Assembly: GCA_023665475.1 (NCBI GenBank)
Contig: JAMPEB010000003.1
Coordinates: forward strand, 62,001-126,000
Reading direction: 5' to 3'
DNA from: Lachnoclostridium sp.
Lineage (GTDB): Bacteria; Bacillota; Clostridia; Lachnospirales; Lachnospiraceae
Length of the DNA stretch: 64,000 bases
Position 1 is the first letter of the stretch, and every line of letters starts with the position of its first letter. This document shows, piece by piece, positions 26,660-35,878 of the stretch. The position numbers were made by a program, and so were the translations under genes. The notes beneath the pieces were generated by a model that ran no database searches, had not been told where the DNA came from, and saw nothing but the letters and a program-made list of their open reading frames with translations.

Positions 26660-27529
26660 TCACTGATTATGCAGATTCGCCACAAATTCCGGCAAGTCAA
26701 AGTTCTCATCCTTGTGCGCCACAAAAAGCGTGCCCTCTTCCTCGCCTGCAAGAATCCTGTGCAGAATTCCGATATCCGCACTGTTTGCAATTATCATGTC
26801 GGCGCCGGAGCCGGTGGCAATCTTTGCTGCTACAAGCTTCGTATTCATGCCGCCTGTTCCTACATTGCTCCCAGTGCTTTCCTTCCCCATATCCATAAAT
26901 TCATCGGTAAGCTCTTCCACCAGACTGATAAATTTGGCATCGGGATTTTTTCTGGGGTCATCCGTAAAAAGCCCGTCGATATCAGAAAGAAGAATCAATA
27001 AATCCGCCCCCACCAAGGCTGCCACAATGGCGGAAAGGGTGTCATTGTCGCCAATTTCAATCTCGTAAGTTGCCACGGTATCATTCTCATTTACCACGGG
27101 AATGACCCCCATATGTAAAAGCTCCGTAAAGGTATTATGGGCGTTATAGCGGTTTAAATTGTCCACAATCGTGTTTTTCGTCATTAAGATTTGTGCGGTT
27201 ACTTGATTATATTCGGCAAAAAGCTTCTGGTAAGTCATCATCAGCCGCGCCTGTCCGATTGCGGAGCAAGCCTGCTTCACCGCCATAGCTTCCGCCTGTG
27301 TTCCTCTGTCTAATTCCTGTAAATTGACAGCTTTTTTGCCCGCTGCAATGGCGCCGGAGGTCACTAGCACCACTTCCTTACCCTGATTGCGGATATCGCA
27401 AAGCTCCCTCACCAGCTTTTCTAACCGGATATAATCCATATCCCCCGTTTCCTTGTGCTGTAGGGAGGAGGACCCTATTTTCACTACAATACGCTTTTTA
27501 TCCTTGATTGCTTCCCTAAACTGACTCAC
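26660..27529 (-). CDS. proB: Glutamate 5-kinase (proline biosynthesis)
   Basis: A 289-residue kinase that phosphorylates glutamate in the first step of proline synthesis. The amino-acid-kinase fold is visible: RIVVKIGSSSLQ, VTSGAIAAGKKAV, VNENDTVAT, GDNDTLSAIVA and GTGGMNTKLVAAKIA. It lacks the C-terminal PUA domain found in the E. coli form, which is usual for many Gram-positive versions. It heads the proline cluster, with a clear promoter and a near-perfect inverted repeat 60-100 bases upstream. Confidence 0.95.
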   Translation of the reverse strand: MSQFREAIKDKKRIVVKIGSSSLQHKETGDMDYIRLEKLVRELCDIRNQGKEVVLVTSGAIAAGKKAVNLQELDRGTQAEAMAVKQACSAIGQARLMMTYQKLFAEYNQVTAQILMTKNTIVDNLNRYNAHNTFTELLHMGVIPVVNENDTVATYEIEIGDNDTLSAIVAALVGADLLILLSDIDGLFTDDPRKNPDAKFISLVEELTDEFMDMGKESTGSNVGTGGMNTKLVAAKIATGSGADMIIANSADIGILHRILAGEEEGTLFVAHKDENFDLPEFVANLHNQ

Positions 27530-27606
27530 TTAACTGCCGTCCTCTGCGCTGCGTGCGCATCTTTCCTTCGCCAATAGCGGAACCGCGTTTTTATCCGCCT
27601 GTATCT

Positions 27607-27624
27607 ATCCAACTGGTTGGATAC
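27607..27624 (-). promoter_or_regulatory. Inverted repeat operator candidate upstream of proB
   Basis: TATCCAAC (27607-27614) and GTTGGATA (27617-27624) form an 8-bp inverted repeat with a two-base centre, located just downstream of the proB -10 box where a repressor would block transcription. The regulator is unknown. Confidence 0.55.
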
Positions 27625-27633
27625 AATTATTTA

Positions 27634-27662
27634 TTTTACTGCACTTTGGGTGGCTCGTCAAT
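27634..27662 (-). promoter_or_regulatory. Promoter of proB
   Basis: Minus-strand TTGACG (27657-27662), a 17-base spacer and TAAAAT (27634-27639), about 105 bases before the proB ATG. Confidence 0.65.
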
Positions 27663-27689
27663 TCTTATCTGAAAACTGCTTTTCCTTCA

Positions 27690-29444
27690 TCACGCATCTT
27701 TGTTCTCATCACAATTCATATCCCTTGCAATGGCTTCCGCCACCCGTATGCCGTCCATTGCCGCGGAGGTGATGCCCCCTGCATAACCCGCACCCTCCCC
27801 GCAGGGGTACAGCCCTGCAATATCGGATTGAAGGTTTTCGTTGCGATTTATGCGCACCGGAGAAGATGTCCTGCTCTCCACTCCGAGAAGCACCGCATCG
27901 GGGCGGTTAAAGCCCGCTATCTGTCTTCCAAAGGCTTCCATTCCCTCCACAAACGCCTGATTGCACTCCTTCGGAAGAATAGGGGTTAAATCCGCCCATG
28001 TAAAATCTCCCTTGCACTGCGGCTGCAGGAAAGCTTCTCCTTCTGCTGCATGGCTGTCCCATTCCTTGTTATCCGAATTATGAGATGCCTTTTCGGGTGA
28101 AGCTGCATCCGGATTTTCGCCCAAAATCTCAGCAGGGCGTGCCTGCCCTTCCGCACAACGCTTAAAATCCCCGTACCTCTGGGCGGGAATCCTGCCTCCG
28201 CCCAGCTCATACGCCTTTTTTTCCAATTTTCTCTGAAAAGCAATGCCGGCCAGAGGATGCTCCGAACCGTAATCTTTCGGCGTAACCGACACGATAATGG
28301 CACTGTTGGCATTTTTTCCGTCCCTGCTGCTGTAACTCATGCCGTTTACCGCCAGATATCCCTCTTCCGAAGAAGCGTTCACCACATATCCGCCGGGGCA
28401 CATACAGAAAGAATACACTCCCCTGCCCGTGCTTGTTTTGGCGGTTACCTTATAAGCGGCCGCTCCCAAGTCTCCGGCTTCCTCCCTGCCGTACTGACTG
28501 AAATTAATCATACTCTGGGGATGTTCCACACGAAAGCCCACCGCAAAAGCCTTTGCCTCCATGGGTATCTTTTTGTCATGCAGCATGAAAAAAGTGTCCC
28601 TTGCACTGTGCCCGATTGCCAATACTAGCTGTTCACAGGGAATTTTTTCCTGCCCATTTACCATGATACTCGTTATTTTATTCTCTTCTATACAAATATC
28701 CGTCATTCGGCTTTCAAAGCGCACCGTGCCGCCCAGATGTATGATTTCTTCCCGCATTCCCTTTACGATTCCCGCAAGCACATCCGTTCCGATATGGGGT
28801 TTTGCTTCGTATAAAACAGATTCCTTTGCTCCAAACTTTACAAAAGTCTCAAGCACTGCCCTGTTTCTGCCATCCTTGTCTTTCACTAATGTGTTGAGCT
28901 TGCCGTCGGAAAAGGTTCCTGCGCCGCCCTCTCCAAACTGCACATTGGAAGAAGCATCCAACCTTCCCGTCCGCCAAAAGGTTTCCACATCCTTCATCCG
29001 CGTCTCCACATCCCTTCCCCGTTCCAAAAGGATGGGTCGGTATCCGGCAAGCGCCAGAAAATATCCGCAGAAAAGCCCCGCAGGACCCATACCTATGATC
29101 ACGGGAGGGTGGGATAATTTGCGGGCTTTGGCTTCGCATTGGGGAAAGGCATATTTTACAGGCTCCACCTTTTCCACCTGTAAATTCTGCCTACGCCGTA
29201 AATTTCCCTGATTCTTACCGCCATTTCCTTTAAGCTCCTGCAGGACCTTATCTTCCTTTTTTATCCGCACATCCAAGGTATAACAAAAAAACAGCTCCGG
29301 CTTTTTTCTGGCATCCAAAGACCTGCGCAGAATATCCATGCCGATAATATCCGTCTCCGGAATATGTAAAGCCTTTGCCGCCTTTTTTTGAAGCTGCTCC
29401 TCTGTATGGTCCGTCCGTATTTTTAACTGATGAATCCGCAGCAT
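27690..29444 (-). CDS. FAD-dependent oxidoreductase of the COG2509 type
   Basis: A 584-residue flavoprotein with the uncharacterised FAD-dependent dehydrogenase layout: an N-terminal about 90-residue ferredoxin-like domain (LRIHQLKIRTDHTEEQLQKKAAKAL), then a Rossmann FAD site IGMGPAGLFCGYFLALAG with ERG, and the C-terminal GEGAGYAGGITSAAMDGIRVAEAIA. The frame extends to 29654, but those extra residues overlap the preceding gene and are not family-like; the ATG at 29444 has AGAGG before it. An Asp/Ser-rich insertion near residue 455 is unusual. It is likely co-transcribed with the BaiN-like gene 28 bases upstream. Substrate unknown. Confidence 0.85.
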   Translation of the reverse strand: MLRIHQLKIRTDHTEEQLQKKAAKALHIPETDIIGMDILRRSLDARKKPELFFCYTLDVRIKKEDKVLQELKGNGGKNQGNLRRRQNLQVEKVEPVKYAFPQCEAKARKLSHPPVIIGMGPAGLFCGYFLALAGYRPILLERGRDVETRMKDVETFWRTGRLDASSNVQFGEGGAGTFSDGKLNTLVKDKDGRNRAVLETFVKFGAKESVLYEAKPHIGTDVLAGIVKGMREEIIHLGGTVRFESRMTDICIEENKITSIMVNGQEKIPCEQLVLAIGHSARDTFFMLHDKKIPMEAKAFAVGFRVEHPQSMINFSQYGREEAGDLGAAAYKVTAKTSTGRGVYSFCMCPGGYVVNASSEEGYLAVNGMSYSSRDGKNANSAIIVSVTPKDYGSEHPLAGIAFQRKLEKKAYELGGGRIPAQRYGDFKRCAEGQARPAEILGENPDAASPEKASHNSDNKEWDSHAAEGEAFLQPQCKGDFTWADLTPILPKECNQAFVEGMEAFGRQIAGFNRPDAVLLGVESRTSSPVRINRNENLQSDIAGLYPCGEGAGYAGGITSAAMDGIRVAEAIARDMNCDENKDA

Positions 29445-29472
29445 AACGCTTTCCTCTCTGTTTTTATATCCT

Positions 29473-30693
29473 CTACTCCGCCGCTGCCCTGCCTGCCAGA
29501 TACCCGCTGCACCATGCCCACTGCAAATTATATCCGCCGCATTTTCCGTCGACATCCAGCACTTCTCCGGCAAAATACACCCCCGGAATCTTTCTGGATT
29601 CCAGTTTTTCCGTAACTTCGCCGGTGGGAACGCCCCCCGCGCAGACCTGTGCATTTTCGTAAGGATTACTTGACACTACTGTCACTTTCCAATCTTTGCA
29701 TAGGGAAAATACCTTCCAAATCTTATCTTTTGCGGCTTCCTTCACGGGCGTCCCCGCTTTCAGCCCCGCAAGTCTTACAAAAAGCAGCATGATTTTTTTA
29801 TGCAGCATTCCCGTAAAAAATTCTTCCACGGTTTTGTCCCCTGCCAAAAGAATCCTTGTTTCGTATAAGCGTTTTAAGTCCTCCCCTGTATAATCCGGCA
29901 ATAAATCAATATGTACCGTCACTTCCTTTTGCCGCATCAGATGTCTGCCCGCAATACGGCTCAACTGAAAGATGGGAATACCGGAAATACCGTAATCCGT
30001 AAGCTGAAGCTCCCCTCTTTCCTTTACGGGTTCTCCGCTTTCCTGCTCTAATGTGATATTGGCGTCCGCTCTCACTCCCGCTACGGATTTGAAATAATCC
30101 TCCTTACAACGAAGCGCTACAAGCGCCGGCACTGTAGGAATCAGGCTGTGCCCCAATTGCTCTGCCAGTAAATATCCGCTTCCGTCAGAGCCGGTATTTT
30201 TCGCGGCTTTCCCTCCGCAGGCAATGATAACTCTGTCAAAAACATACTCTTCCCTGCCGTCCGATACTAGGATTCCATTATCTTTTTGAGCGATCCTGCA
30301 AATCTTACACTCCGTTTTAACCGTTATGCCCAGTTCTTTTATCTTTATGCGAAGCACATCCAGCACTGCGGACGCCTGCTCACAGGCAGGATAGAGATAA
30401 TTGTTTTTACTTTTTATCATAAGCCCGAGTTCCCGAAAAAAAGAAACTGTATCCTGCGTATTAAACCCGGCAAGCCTGTCCGCCACAAAAGCAATATCTT
30501 CTCCAAAATAACAGTCTGCGGACAGTTCCAGATTTCCCAGATTACATCTGCCGTTTCCCGTGGCAAGCAGCTTTTTGCCCATGCGGTCATTTCCTTCTAA
30601 AATCGTTACATTAGCGCCCTGCCCGGCTGCCGTGACTGCCGCCGCCATGCCGGACGCCCCTCCTCCGATAATACCTATCTTTCTCTGTCCCAT
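29473..30693 (-). CDS. NAD(P)/FAD-dependent oxidoreductase, BaiN/HI0933 family
   Basis: A 406-residue flavoprotein. The FAD dinucleotide fold IGIIGGGASGMAAAVTAAGQG with LEG is at the N-terminus, followed by the family motif GKKLLATGNGRCNLGN, and the C-terminus ends GVYFAGEVLDVDGKCGGYNLQWAWCSGYLAG, diagnostic for the HI0933/YhiN/BaiN family. A member in Clostridium scindens (BaiN) acts in bile-acid dehydroxylation, but most members have no known substrate and no bai genes are present here. It is upstream of the COG2509 gene in the same orientation. Confidence 0.88.
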   Translation of the reverse strand: MGQRKIGIIGGGASGMAAAVTAAGQGANVTILEGNDRMGKKLLATGNGRCNLGNLELSADCYFGEDIAFVADRLAGFNTQDTVSFFRELGLMIKSKNNYLYPACEQASAVLDVLRIKIKELGITVKTECKICRIAQKDNGILVSDGREEYVFDRVIIACGGKAAKNTGSDGSGYLLAEQLGHSLIPTVPALVALRCKEDYFKSVAGVRADANITLEQESGEPVKERGELQLTDYGISGIPIFQLSRIAGRHLMRQKEVTVHIDLLPDYTGEDLKRLYETRILLAGDKTVEEFFTGMLHKKIMLLFVRLAGLKAGTPVKEAAKDKIWKVFSLCKDWKVTVVSSNPYENAQVCAGGVPTGEVTEKLESRKIPGVYFAGEVLDVDGKCGGYNLQWAWCSGYLAGRAAAE

Positions 30694-30720
30694 ACAGCCT
30701 CTCGCTTTCTCACATCTCCA

Positions 30721-31521
30721 CTATGAAGTATATGCCTCCAAAAGATTATACAAACTTGCCTCGTCTTCCACAAATAACATCTGGATTACCTGTCTTTGTA
30801 CTTCTTCCGGCAGCTCCTCCAGCAAAATCCCCGTATTGATATAGACCGTTTCTTTGTCCTCCAGATAAACCACCAGCTCATTATTCTGCACTGCCAGATA
30901 GAAGCTGCTCCCCGGCTGCAGATAACGATAATTCATCTGTATTACGACTCTCTCTCTGGAAAAGGACAAAACCTCAAGCCCTATAAATCCCCGCTCCTTC
31001 TCGCTCAAAGGCGGATAAGCCGCATAGGATTCCATTGCGCTCAAAAACTGTTGTCTGTCCATTCCTATATATTTGGGAGGCAGTTTCCCCACGGTTTCCA
31101 CGATGGCATGGGTAATGGTATCCGTCTCCTCCAATACATACTTTGTGTCTACGGAAAGCTTTTCCGAGAGCGCTGCCGCTTCAAAAACTTCTCCGGAACC
31201 CTCCGCCAAATCACCGGAAGACACCGTACCGGATACCACATTCCTATCTGCATACGGAATATATTCCGTCGGAAAATCTTCCGGCGGAAATTGTTCCGGC
31301 GGAAATTGTTCCGTTTTATCCGAATCGGTTTTTACCGGACTGTCATCTATGACTTTTGCAAGCTCCTGCATAGATATGGGTGAATTTTCCTTCCCTTCCA
31401 TCCGCCCATAGCTTTCTCCCGGATAAAAGAAACGATCTGCCTCTATCCCCGCAACAAACCCGGTTCCCAGCATAAGAAGCGGAAATATAACATACAAACT
31501 GATACCTTTGACAAATTTCAT
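30721..31521 (-). CDS. Membrane-anchored protein with BofC-like C-terminal domain
   Basis: A 266-residue protein with one N-terminal transmembrane helix (about 9-26). A linker near residues 69-85 holds a short repeat (EQFPPEQFPPEDFPTE). The last 110 residues have a pattern I associate with BofC-type C-terminal domains: FYLAVQNNELVVYLEDKETVYINTGI, LPEEVQ and ending LYNLLEAYTS. BofC controls SpoIVB proteolysis in Bacillus sporulation, but the relation here is only by domain resemblance. It lies between a flavoprotein gene and a flippase-like gene, all on the minus strand. Confidence 0.6.
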   Translation of the reverse strand: MKFVKGISLYVIFPLLMLGTGFVAGIEADRFFYPGESYGRMEGKENSPISMQELAKVIDDSPVKTDSDKTEQFPPEQFPPEDFPTEYIPYADRNVVSGTVSSGDLAEGSGEVFEAAALSEKLSVDTKYVLEETDTITHAIVETVGKLPPKYIGMDRQQFLSAMESYAAYPPLSEKERGFIGLEVLSFSRERVVIQMNYRYLQPGSSFYLAVQNNELVVYLEDKETVYINTGILLEELPEEVQRQVIQMLFVEDEASLYNLLEAYTS

Positions 31522-31593
31522 AAGCCCTCACATAACATGCTCTTTTTACTTGCTATCAGTATCAGCTTTTTTTCAAAATTTATACAATTCCTG

Positions 31594-33210
31594 TCAGTAT
31601 ATCTGCAAAATCTTTCCAAATGATTTGATTAAATTTCCGCCGGGAATCATTTTTAACTCCTGTTCCCTGAAATTACGCAGGAAAATCAACAGTATCCAAT
31701 ATAATAAATAAGATAATGCGAAACAAATAAGGATTGCGGTTATATTGCCCAGATGGGGGGTCAGCGCTTTACCCAAAAACATGCTGATCAGCCCGCAAAC
31801 GCATGCCCCACCTGCCGGCAACACAAAAGTCTGAATCCAGTCAATCCCCATACCAAGCTGCTTACAGGCAAAGAATCCCAAAACCGCACAAAGAGCTGCC
31901 GAAGCAATCAGTCCCGCATACACTAAAGAAAGCGCTCCCATATTTCCGCCGTTTAAGAAAAGTACCATAGAAATAATAAAAAGGACATTCATAATGCCAA
32001 GACCCGCCACCACCAGATGCTGACTCTTTCCAAGGATTAAAAGTCTGGCAAAATAATTCGCAACGATCAGAAAACATACCGTAAACGCTCCGTTTCCTAT
32101 CATTGTTGCCAGATTCTGCGTTGCTTCGCCCACAGTACTTCCGCTCAAAAAACCGGCCAATTGACTGCTCACCGCCATCAAAAACGCTCCAAAATACAGT
32201 CCCTGCACCGCTGCCAGATGCAGACCTCCCTGAAAACCTGTCTTTGCATAATTCCATTCATCCCGTTTCAGACAGACATATACTTTTGATGCCGCCGATA
32301 TGAGAAGAATATCCGTAAAAAGCACAACAACCGCTCCCGCTGCCAGATATTTCCCATAATATTCCCCATAAGAGGAAATAACTGTCAAATCCGCAGCCGC
32401 TTTCTTTTGCAGGAATATGATTCCCAGCCATATGGGAAGCCTTGCAAAAATCTGTACCAAAATGCCCCACAACATATTTCCGTACAAAATGCTTACCAGC
32501 CTGCCAAAAGAATCCGTGATTCTCATTCCCTCCGCAGTATCGTTTTTTGCCTTCCGGCGGCTTATGCGGCAGGCAATCATAAGAAACAGCCCTGTCAAAA
32601 GTTCCGCAATTCCTATGGCAACGGCAACGCCCATAGCGGCATACATGGCGGCAAAATCCTCCTGTCCCAAGAGGGCGCTGACCTTGACCCCATGACTTTT
32701 TAGCAGATTTCCAAACAGAAATCCCAGACTTACAAATAAAATCTGTCTGAGCAGACAGGCTCCCGCAGCCGGAAGCTCATCCCCCTCGCCCTGCAGATAT
32801 CCCTGCAGCACGGCGCTCACCATCCGCAGAAAAAACGCCGGAACCAACACCGCCGGCAAAAAAGATGCCCGTGGCATAAAAAACAGTTTTCTTATCACAA
32901 AATTTCCCAATAATGCCAAAAAAACGCTTCCCACAATCCCGAGAAAGACTTGAAACAACATCACATATCTGCGCACCCTTGCCGCATTCCGATACTGCCC
33001 TTTCGCGCTGCGTCCTTTGAGCATCCTGCCCAGCGCATCCGCCACATTGCTTCCCAAAAGAATAAAGAAAAGGGAATAACACTCATAGCCCGCTGCCAGA
33101 TAAGCAATACCGCTGTTTCCCAACAGCTTGCCCAAAAGCAGAATGCCAATGCATCCTATTATGTATGAAAAACTTTTTATCTGCCGTTTTTTCACTTCTA
33201 CCTGATTCAT
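31594..33210 (-). CDS. MOP-superfamily flippase (SpoVB/MurJ-like)
   Basis: A 538-residue polytopic membrane protein with about 14 hydrophobic segments. It resembles the oligosaccharidyl-lipid flippases of the MVF/SpoVB branch, with features such as a basic cytoplasmic loop (GRMLKGRSAKGQYRNAARVRRY) and the LQGYLQGEG segment. The substrate could be lipid II or another lipid-linked sugar. It is 17 bases downstream of ybeY, at the end of the sporulation-linked block, which favours a cell-wall or spore role. Assignment to the exact subfamily is uncertain. Confidence 0.72.
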   Translation of the reverse strand: MNQVEVKKRQIKSFSYIIGCIGILLLGKLLGNSGIAYLAAGYECYSLFFILLGSNVADALGRMLKGRSAKGQYRNAARVRRYVMLFQVFLGIVGSVFLALLGNFVIRKLFFMPRASFLPAVLVPAFFLRMVSAVLQGYLQGEGDELPAAGACLLRQILFVSLGFLFGNLLKSHGVKVSALLGQEDFAAMYAAMGVAVAIGIAELLTGLFLMIACRISRRKAKNDTAEGMRITDSFGRLVSILYGNMLWGILVQIFARLPIWLGIIFLQKKAAADLTVISSYGEYYGKYLAAGAVVVLFTDILLISAASKVYVCLKRDEWNYAKTGFQGGLHLAAVQGLYFGAFLMAVSSQLAGFLSGSTVGEATQNLATMIGNGAFTVCFLIVANYFARLLILGKSQHLVVAGLGIMNVLFIISMVLFLNGGNMGALSLVYAGLIASAALCAVLGFFACKQLGMGIDWIQTFVLPAGGACVCGLISMFLGKALTPHLGNITAILICFALSYLLYWILLIFLRNFREQELKMIPGGNLIKSFGKILQIY

Positions 33211-33227
33211 CTGTACTTATCCCTTCG

Positions 33228-33728
33228 TTAATCTCTTGTAATCCCAAGCTGTGTCAGCACAGCTTCCTGTTTTTCTTCCATTACTTTGGCTTCTTCATCC
33301 GTCATATGGTCATATCCGCACAGATGAAACATACTATGGGCAATCAAAAACGCCAATTCCCTTCTCAGGCTGTGTCCAAAATCCGCGGCCTGCTCCTTTA
33401 CCTTGTCCACCGATAAAACAATATCCCCCAAAATCAATTCCCCCGTATCCGGGTCAAAACAGCCCGCTTCCTTCTCCTGAGGGATAGAAAAATCAGACAC
33501 TCTCTCAAAATCAAGATTGGGAAAAGAAAGCACATCCGTCTCTTTGTCAATCCCCCTGTATTCCTTGTTAAAACCCCGGATTCCTTCGTTATCTGTAAGA
33601 AGCACATTTATCTGGGTTTCATAAGGACAATTCTCGCCTAACAGCACTGCAAGCGCTACTTCTTCCACCGTATCCTCCACGGAAAAAGGAAACTTTGTAT
33701 CCGTATCGTTCTCAACGCAGAAAGTCAT
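33228..33728 (-). CDS. ybeY: Endoribonuclease YbeY (rRNA maturation)
   Basis: A 166-residue zinc-dependent endoribonuclease involved in 16S rRNA 3'-end maturation and ribosome quality control. The H3 metal motif HSMFHLCGYDHM is at about residues 131-142, and NVLLTDNEGIRGFNKEYRGIDKETDVLSFP is the usual central segment. It overlaps the upstream HD-like gene by 17 bases, in the conserved phoH-HD-ybeY order. Confidence 0.95.
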   Translation of the reverse strand: MTFCVENDTDTKFPFSVEDTVEEVALAVLLGENCPYETQINVLLTDNEGIRGFNKEYRGIDKETDVLSFPNLDFERVSDFSIPQEKEAGCFDPDTGELILGDIVLSVDKVKEQAADFGHSLRRELAFLIAHSMFHLCGYDHMTDEEAKVMEEKQEAVLTQLGITRD

Positions 33729-34899
33729 AATAGAGCTTTTCCTCCTTGTATATGTTTTGCAGTATCCACAGCTCTCTTAAGGTAATATCGCAGTCATCAA
33801 ACATTCCCCTATCATGAAAATCCCGAAAAAGGGAATCTATGATTTCATCATAATCCGGTTTTCCTCCTCCCGTAGCCAGAGGATACACCGTCTCTATTAC
33901 AACATTGGAGCAGTAAATCACGGCTATTTCCTTATGCCTTAAGGGGGTCTTGCTTACATCCCGCACATAAGTAAAATATTCCGTCAGAAGCTCCTTTGCC
34001 CGGGGCGGAAACTCCTTTTCCTCCATAATCGTCAGGATTTCTTCTCCCAGAACATGATAATAGCTCGCACATTTTACCGCATTCACATCCAGGGAAAGTC
34101 TGGCGGCAAGCCGCTCACAAAAATAGGTTATATGGATTGCTTTCATGTAAGTTGCTTTATCCGATTCCCGCAATTCCACCAAAATGGGATTTTCCGTGTC
34201 ATTCAATTCCAGATATTTCTCACGGAACCAATAAACTACCTGAGAGGAAAATAATTTCAAAATGCCGGTCAAAAGCACGGCAGAAATAATCATATTTACC
34301 GCGGGGACCACAAACATTTCCAGCTTCGGTCTGGCGTTTGCCATTAAAATAATATTTGCCGTCTCGCACAAAAGCAGGCACAGTATGGAAAGAATCAACG
34401 GCGGTACAACCTTGACATCCGCTTCCAACGGACATAACAGACATACCGCAAACATCCCGCTGAGCAGATACAGAAAGTAAATATCTATGGATGCTCCGCT
34501 AAGCATTGCCGGTATCATCAAAAGCACGGCGGAAGCCGTTATTCCCACTGTCGGGGTGCTGTAAAGGGAGAGCATGACAAAGACTGCCAGAAAAGGCCAC
34601 CCTTCCTTTGGCAGAAATACACAGGCAAACGCCAATACCAGAGAAATCAGCATTCCCAGCCAGAATCTGTCAATATGCACCCTGTTTAAGTAAGGAATAT
34701 CTTCCCTTACAGATTCCCTGCGGACCCTGAATCCGATGACCGCCGTTCCCAACACTGCCATCACTATAAATTTCAGGGTATGCTCCGGTGCCGTCTGTCT
34801 GAAAAAACATATTATGCCGATTCCTGCCGCGGCAAGAAGCCCAAAAAGCAGCTCCGGCAGCAATAGTTTACTAAAAAACTTTATTTTATCCTTTGCCAT
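33712..34899 (-). CDS. PgpH-like 7TM-HD protein, shortened and with a degenerate HD motif
   Basis: A 395-residue membrane protein in the place normally held by the c-di-AMP phosphodiesterase PgpH. About eight hydrophobic segments (residues 10-225) are followed by an HD-type domain. The catalytic pair is altered: AIHITYFCERLAARL keeps the first His, but YYHVLG has Val where PgpH has Asp (YHDIGK). Downstream HD-domain ligands are also not evident, and the extracellular 7TMR-HDED domain is missing (PgpH is usually about 700 residues). It is probably not an active phosphodiesterase. The ATG at 34899 has GGAG before it and overlaps phoH by 14 bases; the frame reaches to 34944. Confidence 0.78.
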   Translation of the reverse strand: MAKDKIKFFSKLLLPELLFGLLAAAGIGIICFFRQTAPEHTLKFIVMAVLGTAVIGFRVRRESVREDIPYLNRVHIDRFWLGMLISLVLAFACVFLPKEGWPFLAVFVMLSLYSTPTVGITASAVLLMIPAMLSGASIDIYFLYLLSGMFAVCLLCPLEADVKVVPPLILSILCLLLCETANIILMANARPKLEMFVVPAVNMIISAVLLTGILKLFSSQVVYWFREKYLELNDTENPILVELRESDKATYMKAIHITYFCERLAARLSLDVNAVKCASYYHVLGEEILTIMEEKEFPPRAKELLTEYFTYVRDVSKTPLRHKEIAVIYCSNVVIETVYPLATGGGKPDYDEIIDSLFRDFHDRGMFDDCDITLRELWILQNIYKEEKLYYDFLR

Positions 34900-35878
34900 G
34901 TCCGCTCCGTTTTCGATTCCTTTCCTTTGCCTCATAATCATCATAGGCTTTTACTATTTTCTGTACCAGCGGATGGCGTACCACATCCTTGCTGGATAAA
35001 CTGCAAAACGCTATATCATCTATCTTTGCAAGCACTTTCATCGCCATGTCAAGACCCGAATATGCTCCGGCGGGCAAATCCTTCTGGGATGCGTCCCCTG
35101 TCACCACAACCTTGGAACCGAAACCTATTCTGGTCAGAAACATTTTCATCTGCGCCGGCGTGGTATTCTGCGCCTCATCCAGAATAATATAGGCATTATC
35201 CAGAGTGCGCCCCCTCATATAGGCTAAAGGAGCTACCTCAATCAATCCCTTTTCCATATTTTTGGCAAAACTCTCCGCTCCCATAATCTGATACAGCGCA
35301 TCATACAGCGGTCTCAAATAAGGGTCCACCTTACTCTGCAGATCCCCCGGCAAAAATCCCAGCTTTTCTCCCGCCTCAATGGCAGGGCGGGTCAATATAA
35401 TGCGCTCTACCTCCTCGTTTTTGAAAGCGGTAATCGCCATTGCCATGGCAAGATAGGTCTTGCCGGTTCCCGCAGGACCGACGCCGAATACAATCATTTT
35501 TTTGCGGATAGCATCCACATACATTTTCTGTCCCAAAGTTTTGGGCTTGATGGGCTTGCCGTGAATCGTATGACAGATACAATCCTCATCAATTTTGGTA
35601 ATGACATCTTCCTGTGCTTCCATACCCATTGTAATAGCGTAATCCACGCTCTGCTCCTCTATCTCATTTCCCCGTCCGGAAATTACATTCAACTGTTTCA
35701 GCACATTGCCTGCCTTTTTGGCGTTTTCCGCTTCTCCCAAAACATAGACGGCGTCGTTTCTGTTCACCACCGCCACCCCAAATTCCTTCTCCAGCTTCTT
35801 TAGGTAAGCATCCTGCATTCCGAAAATCTTCTGCATATGCTCTGCAGACATATCAATCCTGACGGAAATTTCACTCAT
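34886..35878 (-). CDS. phoH: PhoH-family ATPase
   Basis: A 330-residue cytoplasmic P-loop protein. A KH-like N-terminal domain of about 110 residues is followed by Walker A GPAGTGKTYLA and Walker B YIILDEAQNTTPAQMKMFLTR, with GSKVVVTGD. The frame extends to 35908, but the ATG at 35878 (MSEISVRID) fits the family and overlaps the yqfD stop by eight bases. The yqfC-yqfD-phoH-HD-ybeY order is conserved in Firmicutes. Its role is not fully established; related proteins have helicase or RNase activity. Confidence 0.93.
   Translation of the reverse strand: MSEISVRIDMSAEHMQKIFGMQDAYLKKLEKEFGVAVVNRNDAVYVLGEAENAKKAGNVLKQLNVISGRGNEIEEQSVDYAITMGMEAQEDVITKIDEDCICHTIHGKPIKPKTLGQKMYVDAIRKKMIVFGVGPAGTGKTYLAMAMAITAFKNEEVERIILTRPAIEAGEKLGFLPGDLQSKVDPYLRPLYDALYQIMGAESFAKNMEKGLIEVAPLAYMRGRTLDNAYIILDEAQNTTPAQMKMFLTRIGFGSKVVVTGDASQKDLPAGAYSGLDMAMKVLAKIDDIAFCSLSSKDVVRHPLVQKIVKAYDDYEAKERNRKRSGHGKG

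Noticed and set aside
29445-29654. N-terminal extension of the COG2509 flavoprotein
   Set aside because: It overlaps the end of the BaiN-like gene and shows no homology; the ATG at 29444 is supported.
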